This document shows positions 25,167-34,027 of a stretch of 64,000 bases of DNA, in pieces (position 1 is the stretch's first letter; each line of letters begins with the position of its first letter). The notes beneath the pieces are model-generated. The model worked only from the letters and a program-made list of their open reading frames with translations. It ran no database searches and was not told the origin of the DNA. The position numbers and the translations under genes were made by a program. The stretch lies in contig JAHDWJ010000002.1 in the NCBI GenBank assembly GCA_023384415.1, positions 129,563 to 193,562 of the forward strand, given 5' to 3'. The stretch comes from Anaerolineae bacterium (GTDB taxonomy: Bacteria > Chloroflexota > Anaerolineae > Promineifilales > Promineifilaceae).

Positions 25167-26477
25167 ATGAGTTATCGTGATTTTTTAGCGGCCGCGACTG
25201 ATTACCTCGTCACCATCAACAAACCCGTCAGCCCCCGCTTTGAGCTGGCAAACGTAGCCCACGCCCTGGAAGGCAAAATTGTCACCTTCACCCAGGTTGA
25301 AGGGCATCCCGGCTGGCGGGTCAACAGCGGCGCCTGCGCCGACCGTCGCTTCTTCAGCCTCGATTTAGGTGTTCCGGTCAATCAACTGACCAGCCATCTG
25401 GCCCAGGCCATTGCCAACCCCATCCTGCCCCCCCTGGTGCAAGATGCTCCTTGTCAGGAAGTGATCATCGAAGATGTAAACCTGATGACCCTGCCGTTTT
25501 TACTGCACCTGCCCCAGGATGCTGGTTATTACTGTGCCAGCAACGTCGTCATCACCAAAGACCCCGATTTTGGCCGGAATATGTGCTACCACCGCCTGCT
25601 GCGGCTGGATGAAAAGCGGCTGGTGGCCCGGATTGTGGAGCGGCGCGGCACCCATACCGCCATGAGCAAAGTTGAGGGGGATTTGCCGGTGGCTATTTGC
25701 ATTGGCGTTTCCCTGGCAACCCATCTGGCCGCCTCTATGTCTCCCCCGCCAGAGGTAGATGAGCTAAGTGTGGCCCATGCGCTCAAGCCCACCCCCCTGG
25801 TAAAATGTCTGAGCCACGATTTAGAAGTGCCCGCCGATGCTGAAATTGTTTTGGAAGGGCGCATCACCCGGCAGCGAGCCACCGAAGGGCCGTTTATGGA
25901 TTTGACGGAGACGATGGATTTTGTGCGCCAGGAGCCGGTGATTGAGATTGATTTAATCACGCATCGTCGTAACCCCATTTATCACGCCCTGCTGCCAGGG
26001 GGGCTGGAACATAAATTATTGATGGGGATGCCCCGCGAACCAACTATTTTAGCTGAGGTCAACAAAGTAGCTCGCTGCACCGGGGTAGCGATTACCCCAG
26101 GGGGCACATCCTGGCTTCATGCGGTGGTGCAAATTGATAAACAAGGGGCAGAAGATGGCCGCCGGGCGATTGAAGCGGCGTTTCGGGGGCATGGTTCGCT
26201 CAAACATGTGTGGGTGGTGGATACTGATGTAGATATTTATAACCCGGCTGATGTAGAATGGGCTATGGCAACTCGCTTCCAGGCGGACAAAGATTTAATG
26301 GTTTTTGATAAGCAGCCGGGCAGCTCGTTAGACCCTTCGGGGATTCATGTGCCCGGACAAAAAAGCCTGACGGCCAAAATGGGCCTTGATTGTACCATCC
26401 CCTGGGGCGAGGAACGGTCTAAATTTGTGCGTGGAGCGTATCAACCGGTTAATTGGCAAGATTATATGGGTAGTTAA
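25167..26477 (+). CDS. UbiD-family prenyl-FMN-dependent decarboxylase
   Basis: 436 residues. It has the UbiD fold order: an N-terminal domain, then VIIEDVNLMTLPFLLHLPQDAG, the nucleotide/metal region RIVERRGTHTAMSKVEGDLPVAICIG, the EGPF motif in RATEGPFMDLTETMDF, and WVVDTDVDIYNPADVEWAMATRFQAD near the C-terminus. Family members decarboxylate unsaturated acids using prenylated FMN. ATG 25167 has TAGGAG upstream. The close presence of a fused aconitase X at 27919 suggests, by inference, that this could be the anhydromevalonate-phosphate decarboxylase of an archaeal-type mevalonate route rather than a ubiquinone or menaquinone enzyme. No UbiX gene is in the window. Confidence 0.88.
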   Translation: MSYRDFLAAATDYLVTINKPVSPRFELANVAHALEGKIVTFTQVEGHPGWRVNSGACADRRFFSLDLGVPVNQLTSHLAQAIANPILPPLVQDAPCQEVIIEDVNLMTLPFLLHLPQDAGYYCASNVVITKDPDFGRNMCYHRLLRLDEKRLVARIVERRGTHTAMSKVEGDLPVAICIGVSLATHLAASMSPPPEVDELSVAHALKPTPLVKCLSHDLEVPADAEIVLEGRITRQRATEGPFMDLTETMDFVRQEPVIEIDLITHRRNPIYHALLPGGLEHKLLMGMPREPTILAEVNKVARCTGVAITPGGTSWLHAVVQIDKQGAEDGRRAIEAAFRGHGSLKHVWVVDTDVDIYNPADVEWAMATRFQADKDLMVFDKQPGSSLDPSGIHVPGQKSLTAKMGLDCTIPWGEERSKFVRGAYQPVNWQDYMGS

Positions 26478-26542
26478 TGGGTGAGTTGGTGAACGGCTAA
26501 TTAGAAGCGGACAGTCGCAAACTCGCAAACTCTATTCAAATT

Positions 26543-27766
26543 ATGTCTGACGAATTAAATAACAACAAAATTGATTTGCCTCAGACGGATAAGACACCCC
26601 CCTGGAGCCGGATGACGCGCTACCTGGCGGTGGTGTTTGTCTGTCTGTTTTTTATCTGGCTGTTGGGGGCGGTGCGGCCGCTGCTTGGTTCACTGGTTAT
26701 CTCGGCCTTACTAGCTTACATTATGAACCCCAGTGTAGCCCGCCTGACTCACCACATCCGCATTCGACGTGGTATCGCGGTCACCTTCATTTATATTTTG
26801 GGGCTGCTGCTTATCACCGGGTCACTCTCCCTCTCTATCCCCTACTTGATTGAACAGGGGCGCATTCTCTCCGAAGAGTTGGTTATCGTTGGGCGTGAGT
26901 TGGAGCGGCGCATCGCTTTGCAGCAAACCCTCTTCTTTGTCGGTTTCCGCTTTCCTCTGGATGATCTGCTTGAAGTATTACAAACACCCTCGGTTGAGTT
27001 TCTAGACCTGGAGCGTATCTTTAATGTTTTGCAATCGGTGTCACAGAACTTTGCCTGGGTGTTGGTGGTGTTGGTAACAACTTATTACCTGCTGCTAGAT
27101 TGGCCCCGGCTGCGTGATTGGCTCTTAAGCCTGCCCCCACCCTCACATACGGATGATATACGGCGGCTTTATGAAGAAGTGAAGGGAATTTGGTGGTCAT
27201 ATCTGCGGGGGCAAATTTCTTTGATGATTCTGATAGCCATCTTAAATAGTATTGGCGGAGCGATTATTGGCCTGCCCGGAGCGGTGGCCTTGGGGATGTT
27301 AGGGGGGTTCTTAGATATTGTCCCTTCGGTGGGGCCGCTGATCGCCATGATTATTGCGATGGCCGTGGGGTTTATTCAGGGGTCAACCTATCTCCCCTTG
27401 TCTAATACCTTGTTTGCTTTGCTGGTTTTAGCGGTGTATGGGGGCATTCAAACGTTGGAGAATGTATGGCTGCGGCCGCGTATTATGAGCCAAAATGTCA
27501 AAATTCATCCGGCGGTGGTGTTCGTGGCTATTATGGCTTCCCTCGTCCTTTCCACCATTTTAGTCACCTTGCTCATTATTCCCCTCATTGGTACCTTTAT
27601 GGTATTGGGACGATATTTGCGCTGTCGCATTTTTGGCCTGGACCCCTGGGCTTTAGAGTCGCCATTACAACCGGTGAAACCAGCCGAACCTATCCGCAAT
27701 TTGATGGAGATGGTGCATCTTCAGGATCGTTCGGAAGCGCGGGGAGTTAATGAGACAGGTGAATAA
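26543..27766 (+). CDS. AI-2E family transporter-like membrane protein
   Basis: 407 residues with about eight membrane helices. The family pattern is evident: the N-terminal helix pair with LLGSLVISALLAYIMNPSV, a central amphipathic region, the LPGAVALGMLGGFLDIVPSVGPLIA motif, and ENVWLRPRIMSQNVKIHP near the end. Despite the name, members include peptide, Na+ and other exporters; AI-2 transport is not implied. It follows the UbiD gene by 65 bases without a terminator and may be cotranscribed with it. Confidence 0.83.
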   Translation: MSDELNNNKIDLPQTDKTPPWSRMTRYLAVVFVCLFFIWLLGAVRPLLGSLVISALLAYIMNPSVARLTHHIRIRRGIAVTFIYILGLLLITGSLSLSIPYLIEQGRILSEELVIVGRELERRIALQQTLFFVGFRFPLDDLLEVLQTPSVEFLDLERIFNVLQSVSQNFAWVLVVLVTTYYLLLDWPRLRDWLLSLPPPSHTDDIRRLYEEVKGIWWSYLRGQISLMILIAILNSIGGAIIGLPGAVALGMLGGFLDIVPSVGPLIAMIIAMAVGFIQGSTYLPLSNTLFALLVLAVYGGIQTLENVWLRPRIMSQNVKIHPAVVFVAIMASLVLSTILVTLLIIPLIGTFMVLGRYLRCRIFGLDPWALESPLQPVKPAEPIRNLMEMVHLQDRSEARGVNETGE

Positions 27767-27790
27767 AGTAGAAAAAATCTATCTATACGG

Positions 27791-27840
27791 CCCCTCACCC
27801 TGGCCCTCTCCCATCGTGGGAGAGGGCCGGGGGTGAGGGG
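27791..27840. terminator. GC-rich 22-bp hairpin after the AI-2E-like gene
   Basis: CCCCTCACCCTGGCCCTCTCCC faces GGGAGAGGGCCGGGGGTGAGGGG with one mismatch and one bulge around a 5-base loop. Sequences of this CCCTCACCC/GGCCCTCTCCC type are a widespread palindromic repeat in bacterial genomes. No T run follows, so it may stop transcription only partly or act as a REP-like element. Confidence 0.6.
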
Positions 27841-27864
27841 TGACTGCTCACCTATACAGTCACA

Positions 27865-27889
27865 GAGATTGAACCAATCTGAAACCGCT
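27865..27889 (+). repeat. Second copy of the GAGATTGAACCAATCT repeat
   Basis: 24 of 25 bases match 7936-7960 (GAGATTGAACCAATCT followed by AAAACCGCT or GAAACCGCT). It lies 30 bases before the aconitase X gene. Confidence 0.75.
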
Positions 27890-27918
27890 AATTTGTTTTT
27901 GGACGATGACAGAGTTAA

Positions 27919-29673
27919 ATGATGCAATTGAATGAACAACAACAAGCGATGTTAGCTGGAGAGCAGGGGGTTGCCCGGCAGATGGGGATGCGGCTGGTGT
28001 TAGATTTGGCCGCGGCCGCGAACGCCACCACCCTCGTTCCCATCCAATCCGCTCACCTTTCCGGGGTTTCCCCCCTGACCGGGGGGCTGGGATTGCGCCT
28101 CTTTTTACAAAAATTGGCCCAGGACAGTCAGGCCCAGGTGTCGGTGCCAACTACCTTGAATGCGGCGGGGTGTGATGTGGCGCAGTTTGAACTGATGCGG
28201 ATCGCTGTTCCTGGGTTTAAGGAGCAGAGCCAGGAGATTGTGGCAGCCTATACCCGGCTGGGGGTGCGGCCCACCCAATCATGTACCCCGTATGAATGGG
28301 ATGGGGTGGTGGTTGAGGGGGCGGCCGCGTGGGCTGAATCAAACGCCATCTGTTTTGGCAACTCTTACACCGGCTTACTCACCAACCGGGAGTCGGGGCT
28401 GTCCGCATTGGCGGCCGCGCTCACCGGCTATACTCCTGGTTATGGGCTGCTGGATGAGGCCAACCGCCACCCCAATCTGGCGGTGGTTGTCACCACTCCT
28501 CTGGAAGATCCCACCGATTTTTCTATTTTGGGAGATTGGATTGGCAAACAAAGTAAACCAACCTGGCAGATGCCCTATGGCCCCATTCCGGCCATCAAAG
28601 GGCTGCCCCCAGAATTAAACCATGAGCAGAAAAAAGCGTTGACAGCCGCGGCCGCGAACTATGGCTGTCCCCTTCTCTATTTAGACAACAGCGGCCCCCG
28701 CCCCCCAGCTCAGTTCCAGGACCGGCTGCTGTTTGGCGAAAAGGAGTTACAGGCGCGGTATGAGATGCTGCGGCCGCGTACCCCCCCTTCCCTTATCGTC
28801 ATCGGCTGCCCCCAGGCCAGCGTGGGGGAGATCAAAGCGGCAGCCCATTATCTCCAGGGTAAGCAAGTCACGGCCATTCCTTTGTGGGTATTCACTTCCA
28901 GTCAAAACAAAGCCATCGCCGAAAAGCTGGGACTGGCTGAGGTGATTCGCCAGAGTGGGGCGTTGCTCCTGGAAAATACCTGCCCTGAAGTAGTCCCTTA
29001 TGACCCAACCTGGGTGAAACATATCCTGACCAACTCCATGAAAGCAGAGCATTACATCACCTCTGGTCTCAATGGCATTCCTACTTCGGTGATGCCTTTG
29101 GCAGATTGTGTGGCTCTGGCCGTTGGCGAGCGCGAAATCCTGGCCGCAGGTGAGGAGCAGCGGGGAGAAATTGGGGGGAAAAGAAAAGAACGCCAGGGAA
29201 CGGGAGAGAAACTGGCTAAACAGGGGGGGGATGGGGAGCGACAGTTGAGTGCGGCCGCGTTCACCGGTTCAGGGCTGCCTTCGCAGGCTGATTTTACCAT
29301 CACTGGAGAAGCATTTGTAACCGATACCCCCATCACCTTTTTAGGCTACGTCAATCGAGACAGCGGCGTCATTGAAGAAGCAGGGCATCCGGCCAATGGG
29401 CAGAGCATGGCCGGTAAAATCGCCATCTTTCCCAAAGGGAGCGGCTCCACAGTTGCTCCGTATGTACTGTTGGAACTATACTACAAAGGGGTTGCACCCT
29501 TGGCGATGGTGAACACAGCCCTGGATCAGCAGACAGCCCCAGCCTGTTCTCTGGAAGGGATACCTTATGCCTATGGTTTTGCCAGGGAAATTTTGCAACA
29601 ATTCCGTTCAGGCGATCAGGTTGAACTACAGCGACAGGGCGATCAGGTGACAATTCGCCACCGATCCGATTAA
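27919..29673 (+). CDS. Fused aconitase X (catalytic plus swivel domain)
   Basis: 584 residues. Residues 1-430 match the AcnX catalytic domain: N-terminal LNEQQQAMLAGEQG, the SAHLSGVSPLTGGLGLRLF segment, and three cysteines positioned as Fe-S ligands near 122 (QSCTPYE), 296 (IGCPQ) and 354 (NTCPEV). After a charged low-complexity linker (about 413-448, purine-rich DNA), the C-terminal 130 residues are the AcnX swivel (DUF126) domain, with GHPANGQSMAGKIAIFPKGSGS. AcnX enzymes dehydrate either cis-3-hydroxyproline (bacterial) or mevalonate 5-phosphate (archaeal, normally two subunits). The UbiD gene close upstream favours the second by inference. No proline-metabolism gene is nearby. An intrinsic terminator follows. 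Confidence 0.87.
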   Translation: MMQLNEQQQAMLAGEQGVARQMGMRLVLDLAAAANATTLVPIQSAHLSGVSPLTGGLGLRLFLQKLAQDSQAQVSVPTTLNAAGCDVAQFELMRIAVPGFKEQSQEIVAAYTRLGVRPTQSCTPYEWDGVVVEGAAAWAESNAICFGNSYTGLLTNRESGLSALAAALTGYTPGYGLLDEANRHPNLAVVVTTPLEDPTDFSILGDWIGKQSKPTWQMPYGPIPAIKGLPPELNHEQKKALTAAAANYGCPLLYLDNSGPRPPAQFQDRLLFGEKELQARYEMLRPRTPPSLIVIGCPQASVGEIKAAAHYLQGKQVTAIPLWVFTSSQNKAIAEKLGLAEVIRQSGALLLENTCPEVVPYDPTWVKHILTNSMKAEHYITSGLNGIPTSVMPLADCVALAVGEREILAAGEEQRGEIGGKRKERQGTGEKLAKQGGDGERQLSAAAFTGSGLPSQADFTITGEAFVTDTPITFLGYVNRDSGVIEEAGHPANGQSMAGKIAIFPKGSGSTVAPYVLLELYYKGVAPLAMVNTALDQQTAPACSLEGIPYAYGFAREILQQFRSGDQVELQRQGDQVTIRHRSD

Positions 29674-29710
29674 CCCCACCCACACCGACCAACCACAAAA
29701 CGTTGGCCCA

Positions 29711-29741
29711 AATCCGATCCCGGCAACAGGATCGGATTTTT
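29711..29741 (+). terminator. Intrinsic terminator after aconitase X
   Basis: AATCCGATCC pairs with GGATCGGATT around an 8-base loop and is followed by TTTG. It separates the AcnX gene from the antiporter gene. Confidence 0.9.
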
Positions 29742-29771
29742 GTTGTGTGAAGGAAATAGTTGAGGTCATTC

Positions 29772-31043
29772 ATGGAACACGGCTTTCTTAATTTTATTTT
29801 AGTATTGGTATTGATCATCGCGGCCGCTAAATTAAGTGGGTATCTTAGCATTCGGCTGAAGCAACCATCCGTGTTAGGGGAGCTGCTTGTTGGGATCATC
29901 CTCGGCCCCACCGTCCTGAACATCTTAGGCGCGGCCTGGCTGCCCTTCCATGAAGATATTCACCTGGGCGAAACCATCTCCTTCATGGCCGAACTAGGGG
30001 TCATCTTGTTGATGATGCTGGCTGGTCTGGATCTGCATCTGGGGGATTTGCTGCGCTCTGGTAAGGTGTCGGCCCTGGCTGGTACAACCGGGGTAGTGAT
30101 GCCGCTGCTTTTGGGGTTGGGAACCGGGCTGCTTTTTGGTCAGCCATTGGTTGAATCTTTGTTTATCGGTCTAGCCCTCTCGGCGACGAGTGTCAGTATC
30201 TCCGCCCAGACGCTCATGGAGTTGGGAGTGCTGCGGACGCGGGTAGGGTTAGCCCTGCTAGGGGCGGCCGTGTTTGATGATATTCTAGTTATTGTCTTAC
30301 TTTCGGCAGCGGTGATCTGGCTGGGGGGCGCGGCCGCGGGGGTCAGCAGCATTTTGATGACCATCGCCTCAATGGCCGGGTTTTTACTTGTGGCTTCCCT
30401 GATTGGTCTCACTGTGTTGCCCTGGTTAGCTCGCCGGGTGGAGCGGCTGCCCATCAACCAGGGGCTTGTCACTTTTGCTTTAGTTATTTGTCTACTCTAT
30501 GCCTGGGCGGCTGAGGAGATCGGAGGGATGGCGGCTATTACCGGGGCGTTTCTGGTAGGGCTTTTCCTGGGGCGCACCCCATTCAGGAAACAGCTTGAAA
30601 GCGGGATAGCTTCATTGGCTTATGGCTTTTTTGTGCCCATCTTCTTCATCAATATCGGCCTCAATGCCGATCTGACGGCTATTTTGGGGCCTGGGTTGGG
30701 ATTTGCCCTGGTCATTACCGTTGTGGCCGTGGTTAGTAAGTTGGCGGGCTGTGGGCTGGGAGGATTGTGGGGCGGCCTCTCCCGCCGGGAATCGCTGCAA
30801 TTGGGGATAGGGATGGTCTCGCGTGGGGAAGTGGGGTTAATTGTGGCCAGCCTGGCTATGGCCCATAATGCGTTTAGTCCGGCTAATTTTGCCACAACGG
30901 TTTTTATGGTGATTATGGCTACCCTGGTGACGCCCCCTTTACTGCGGCTGACATTTACCAACCTACCAGAAACGGTTGCGGCCGCGCCCCAGCCCGTTCC
31001 CGTCACCCCCCCACCGCCACAGAGAATCCACCCCCCTACTTAA
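29772..31043 (+). CDS. Cation:proton antiporter of the CPA2 (Kef-like) family
   Basis: 423 residues from ATG 29772 (GAGGT 5 bases upstream); the TTG at 29760 is less likely. About twelve helices are visible, with the CPA2 signature QPSVLGELLVGIILGPT in helix 2, then AELGVILLMMLAGLDL, LALSATSVSISAQTLMELG, the paired acidic residues AAVFDDILVIVLL, and IFFINIGLNADL. No C-terminal TrkA-N regulatory domain is present, so it is shorter than KefB/KefC and closer to stand-alone Na+ or K+/H+ exchangers. Its last codons overlap the convergent thioesterase gene by 8 bases. Confidence 0.85.
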   Translation: MEHGFLNFILVLVLIIAAAKLSGYLSIRLKQPSVLGELLVGIILGPTVLNILGAAWLPFHEDIHLGETISFMAELGVILLMMLAGLDLHLGDLLRSGKVSALAGTTGVVMPLLLGLGTGLLFGQPLVESLFIGLALSATSVSISAQTLMELGVLRTRVGLALLGAAVFDDILVIVLLSAAVIWLGGAAAGVSSILMTIASMAGFLLVASLIGLTVLPWLARRVERLPINQGLVTFALVICLLYAWAAEEIGGMAAITGAFLVGLFLGRTPFRKQLESGIASLAYGFFVPIFFINIGLNADLTAILGPGLGFALVITVVAVVSKLAGCGLGGLWGGLSRRESLQLGIGMVSRGEVGLIVASLAMAHNAFSPANFATTVFMVIMATLVTPPLLRLTFTNLPETVAAAPQPVPVTPPPPQRIHPPT

Positions 31044-31473
31044 ACGGGGACACCCCGGCCCACCCATTCTGAACGACTTGCACCCGCTGGCGGACCCATT
31101 CGGGGATGGGGATGGTTTGCGCGGCCGCGTAATCATACATCACCTGAACCGTCTCAGCGATGGCAGCGACGCGGCCGCTGCTCGTTTCCACCACATATTG
31201 CATAATAAAACTTTTCGTCCCCATCCGGCTTATCCCCAGGCCAATCAATACCGCTTCGCCAAAAAAGAGCGGTGACTTATAGCTGCAGCTGGCATTGGCC
31301 ATAATCACCGGTATCTGGCGAATATCCGGCAGCGACAACAGATGGGTCAAATAATGCAGCCGGGCTGTTTCCAGGTAGGTAAAATAAACCGCATTGTTCA
31401 CATGCCCCATCGCATCCAGATCACGGAACGTCACCGCTATTGAGTGTTGATAAGGAAAATCAGCCGCTATCAT
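31036..31473 (-). CDS. Acyl-CoA thioesterase, 4HBT hot-dog fold
   Basis: 145 residues. The hot-dog signature TFRDLDAMGHVNNAVYFTYL carries the Asp of the YbgC/FadM-type active site followed by the HVNN pattern. The rest fits one compact hot-dog domain. Substrates are likely acyl-CoA esters; the chain type is unknown. The gene converges on the antiporter gene with a short overlap, so expression is independent. Confidence 0.87.
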   Translation of the reverse strand: MIAADFPYQHSIAVTFRDLDAMGHVNNAVYFTYLETARLHYLTHLLSLPDIRQIPVIMANASCSYKSPLFFGEAVLIGLGISRMGTKSFIMQYVVETSSGRVAAIAETVQVMYDYAAAQTIPIPEWVRQRVQVVQNGWAGVSPFK

Positions 31474-31607
31474 AAAACCCTCCTTGACAAAATATCAAAC
31501 CAGAAAAAGCACAAACCGGCAACTTTTGTGTATACTAGTATGGGTCTGCCAAAATTGGCGGTATCGGGCTACATTATCACCTTTCTTTCAGCAACAGTAA
31601 ATTCCTC

Positions 31608-33338
31608 ATGAGTACAACATCTCCAGAAATCGAAACTTTCATTGGTAAAGTTATCAATAATTTTGAGATTCAAGAACTGATTGGTCAGGGGGGTATGGGC
31701 ATCGTTCTGCGTGCCTTCCACCCTGAGCTGCAAAGTCATGCGGCCATCAAAATCATGCGGCCAGAACTGGCCCGACAGCCCGGTTTCTATGAGCGGTTTC
31801 TCCAGGAAGCCCGCATTGCTGCCCGTCTCAAACACCCTAATATCGCCAATGTTTTTAACTTTGGGGCTTATGATGAAAGTTACTACCTAATGATGGATTA
31901 CATCGAAGGCCCGAGTATGCGCCAACATTTGCGCGAAAATAGAAACGGCCTGCCCCTCGCTGAGGTATTACAAATTTTTGTGCAGATTGCCGATGTGTTG
32001 GATTTTTCCCATAAACAAGGGGTGTATCATCGTGATCTTAAGCCAGACAATATTTTATTGACCAACAGCATTGAGCCGGATGTGCCTTTCCGGGCGGTGA
32101 TCACCGATTTTGGTCTGGTAAAGCTAGTGAATAACAGCATTCTGGAGACCCAAAAAGGGGTCAGCGTCGGCACACCTGCTTATATGTCCCCAGAGCAGTG
32201 TTTAGGCAAAGAGATAGACGGCCGCACCGATTTATACTCTGTGGGGGTGATGATTTATGAGGCATGTACTGGGCAGCGGCCGTTCCCCATTCGCAATCTG
32301 TTTGATGCCGTTCAAGCCCACCGTACCGGCACCCCTGTCTCTCTCAAGGCGATGATCCCCACCACTCCCGTACAGCTAGATAACCTGGTGCGCCGCCTGA
32401 TGGCTGTAGAAATTAACCGGCGGCCGGCCACAGCTGGTGAAGTAGCCCATACTCTCCGCGCCCTGCTGCAAGAAAACCAGCCTAGCCGCTCCACCTACTC
32501 TGTGCCCATTTCGGAATCTTTTGCCAGCCCGCCGCCCATTAGCGAAGGGGCCGGCACCCCGCCCGCCTCTGGAATCACCGAGCCTTATTTCATTCGGGTA
32601 GCTTATAAGGATGAGTGGGAACCCAAAACTGTTCCTCTGGGGGCACAGCCGCTGCTGGTAGGGCGGCAGGCCCCAGCCGATATTATCCTGGATAAGCCTC
32701 ATGAGCGGTATGTGTCTAAACGACATTGCGAAATTTTGCTCCGCAACAATCAGGTATTGCTCCAGGATTTGCAGAGCATGAATGGCACGTTCCTGGGTGA
32801 GATGAAGTTAGAGCCAAACAAATATTATCAATGGCTGCCTTCGGTGCCGGCCCGGTTTGGCCCTTTTACCCTGACGCTGGTAGATAATCGGCCGGCTACG
32901 CCTTCACCAGTTGCTGTGCCTGAAAAATCGCCCGCACCATTACCAGCACCGCCACCACTACCCCTACCCCACCCATCTACCTCACCATCCAACAACGTTC
33001 GGCCGTCCATTGGGACGACCCAGGTTTCTGTCCGCCATTTCCTGGTTTGCCCAGAAGGGATTCCCAACAAGATCATGATTGCGGCCGAACCGATTTTGAT
33101 CGGCCGCGCTCCGGATTGTACGATGGTGCTGGATGGCCCCCGCACCTCACGCCATCATTGCAAGGTGCAGCGGCGGGGCAATCTGATTGAGGTGATTGAT
33201 CTCAACAGCACCAATGGCACTTTTTTGCAAAACCGCCGTCTGCCAGCCAATTCCCCTACCTTATGGGATGGCACTTCCCCCCTGGTTGTTGGCTCATTTG
33301 CCGTTGCTTTAGAAAGTGAATACGGCCCCGGGCGGTAA
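31608..33338 (+). CDS. Serine/threonine protein kinase with two FHA domains
   Basis: 576 residues. The kinase domain occupies residues 15-280: glycine loop IGQGGMGIVLRA, Lys in AAIKIM, HRDLKPDN near 140, DFG in ITDFGLVKL, and SPEQ in place of APE. A linker leads to FHA1 (about 330-415), with GRQAPADIILD, SKRHCEI and SMNGTFLGE. After a Pro-rich stretch, FHA2 (about 480-560) has IGRAPDCTMVLD, TSRHHCKV and NSTNGTFLQN. Unlike many bacterial receptor kinases it has no membrane helix and no PASTA repeats, so it is cytoplasmic. FHA domains bind phosphothreonine and probably self-associate or recruit substrates. TATACT at 31531-31536 is a possible -10 element. Confidence 0.92.
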   Translation: MSTTSPEIETFIGKVINNFEIQELIGQGGMGIVLRAFHPELQSHAAIKIMRPELARQPGFYERFLQEARIAARLKHPNIANVFNFGAYDESYYLMMDYIEGPSMRQHLRENRNGLPLAEVLQIFVQIADVLDFSHKQGVYHRDLKPDNILLTNSIEPDVPFRAVITDFGLVKLVNNSILETQKGVSVGTPAYMSPEQCLGKEIDGRTDLYSVGVMIYEACTGQRPFPIRNLFDAVQAHRTGTPVSLKAMIPTTPVQLDNLVRRLMAVEINRRPATAGEVAHTLRALLQENQPSRSTYSVPISESFASPPPISEGAGTPPASGITEPYFIRVAYKDEWEPKTVPLGAQPLLVGRQAPADIILDKPHERYVSKRHCEILLRNNQVLLQDLQSMNGTFLGEMKLEPNKYYQWLPSVPARFGPFTLTLVDNRPATPSPVAVPEKSPAPLPAPPPLPLPHPSTSPSNNVRPSIGTTQVSVRHFLVCPEGIPNKIMIAAEPILIGRAPDCTMVLDGPRTSRHHCKVQRRGNLIEVIDLNSTNGTFLQNRRLPANSPTLWDGTSPLVVGSFAVALESEYGPGR

Positions 33339-33431
33339 TACGTGGCACTTCACGGTTTTCAACCCGCCTTCTCCTGAATGCCTCAAACCTGGTTGATTTG
33401 CGGCCGCGCCGTTGTCAGTTATAATTTCGTT

Positions 33432-33457
33432 TTGATACTCATATTATGAATAATCAA
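33432..33457. promoter_or_regulatory. Imperfect dyad upstream of the PadR gene, candidate operator
   Basis: TTGATACTCAT and, inverted, TTGATTATTCAT (from ATGAATAATCAA) flank ATT. The dyad ends 14 bases before the PadR start, a position suited to autoregulation. Confidence 0.5.
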
Positions 33458-33471
33458 AATAAAATTAAGCA

Positions 33472-34023
33472 TTGAAAACCGCGTCCTCTCTCAACCTGGA
33501 ACTGGCCCTTTTGGGCTTCTTAAATGAGCAACCACAGCATGGGTACGCCATTCACCAGCAGCTGTTTGATCCGACTGGTTTGGGGTCTGTGTGGCGCCTG
33601 AAGTTGAGTCAGTTGTATGCCCTGCTGCATAAACTGGAGCAGACAGGTTATGTTGTTACCACCCTGGAACTTCAGGAAAGCCGGCCGCCGCGTAAACTGT
33701 TTCATTTAACCCCGGCAGGGGCCGCTGCCTTTGCTCAATGGATAGCGACACCGGTACCACGCGGCCGCGCCCTACGCCTGGAGTTTCTGGTCAAACTCTA
33801 CTTTGCCCGCCAGATTGGGCCAGAAGCGGCCGCTCAACTGATAGCTGCCCAGCGAGAACAGTGCCAGACCTGGTTAGCTGCCGGGGAAGCCAGCTTGCAT
33901 GAGGCCCAAGCCCAGGGCCGCAGCTACAGCTACCTGGTAAAGCAGTTCCGTCAGGGGCAGATAGAAGCTGTCGTGGCCTGGCTGGATAGTTGTGAAACGC
34001 ACAGCCTCAACCTTGAGAAGTGA
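33472..34023 (+). CDS. PadR-family transcriptional regulator
   Basis: 183 residues from TTG 33472; the nearby ATG at 33446 is out of frame and soon stops. The PadR winged helix is clear: LALLGFLNEQPQHGYAIHQQ, LSQLYALLHKLEQTGYV and a wing with RPPRKLFHLTPAG. A C-terminal helical dimerisation region follows (Vir-like, about residues 95-175). It is placed 4 bases before modA, so it is probably in the same transcript and may control molybdate uptake. That pairing is unusual, since ModE is the usual regulator. The ligand is unknown. Confidence 0.83.
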   Translation: MKTASSLNLELALLGFLNEQPQHGYAIHQQLFDPTGLGSVWRLKLSQLYALLHKLEQTGYVVTTLELQESRPPRKLFHLTPAGAAAFAQWIATPVPRGRALRLEFLVKLYFARQIGPEAAAQLIAAQREQCQTWLAAGEASLHEAQAQGRSYSYLVKQFRQGQIEAVVAWLDSCETHSLNLEK

Positions 34024-34027
34024 GAAT

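Noticed and set aside
33446..33474. ATG 33446 as start of the PadR gene
   Set aside because: It is out of frame with the PadR sequence and meets TGA after nine codons.
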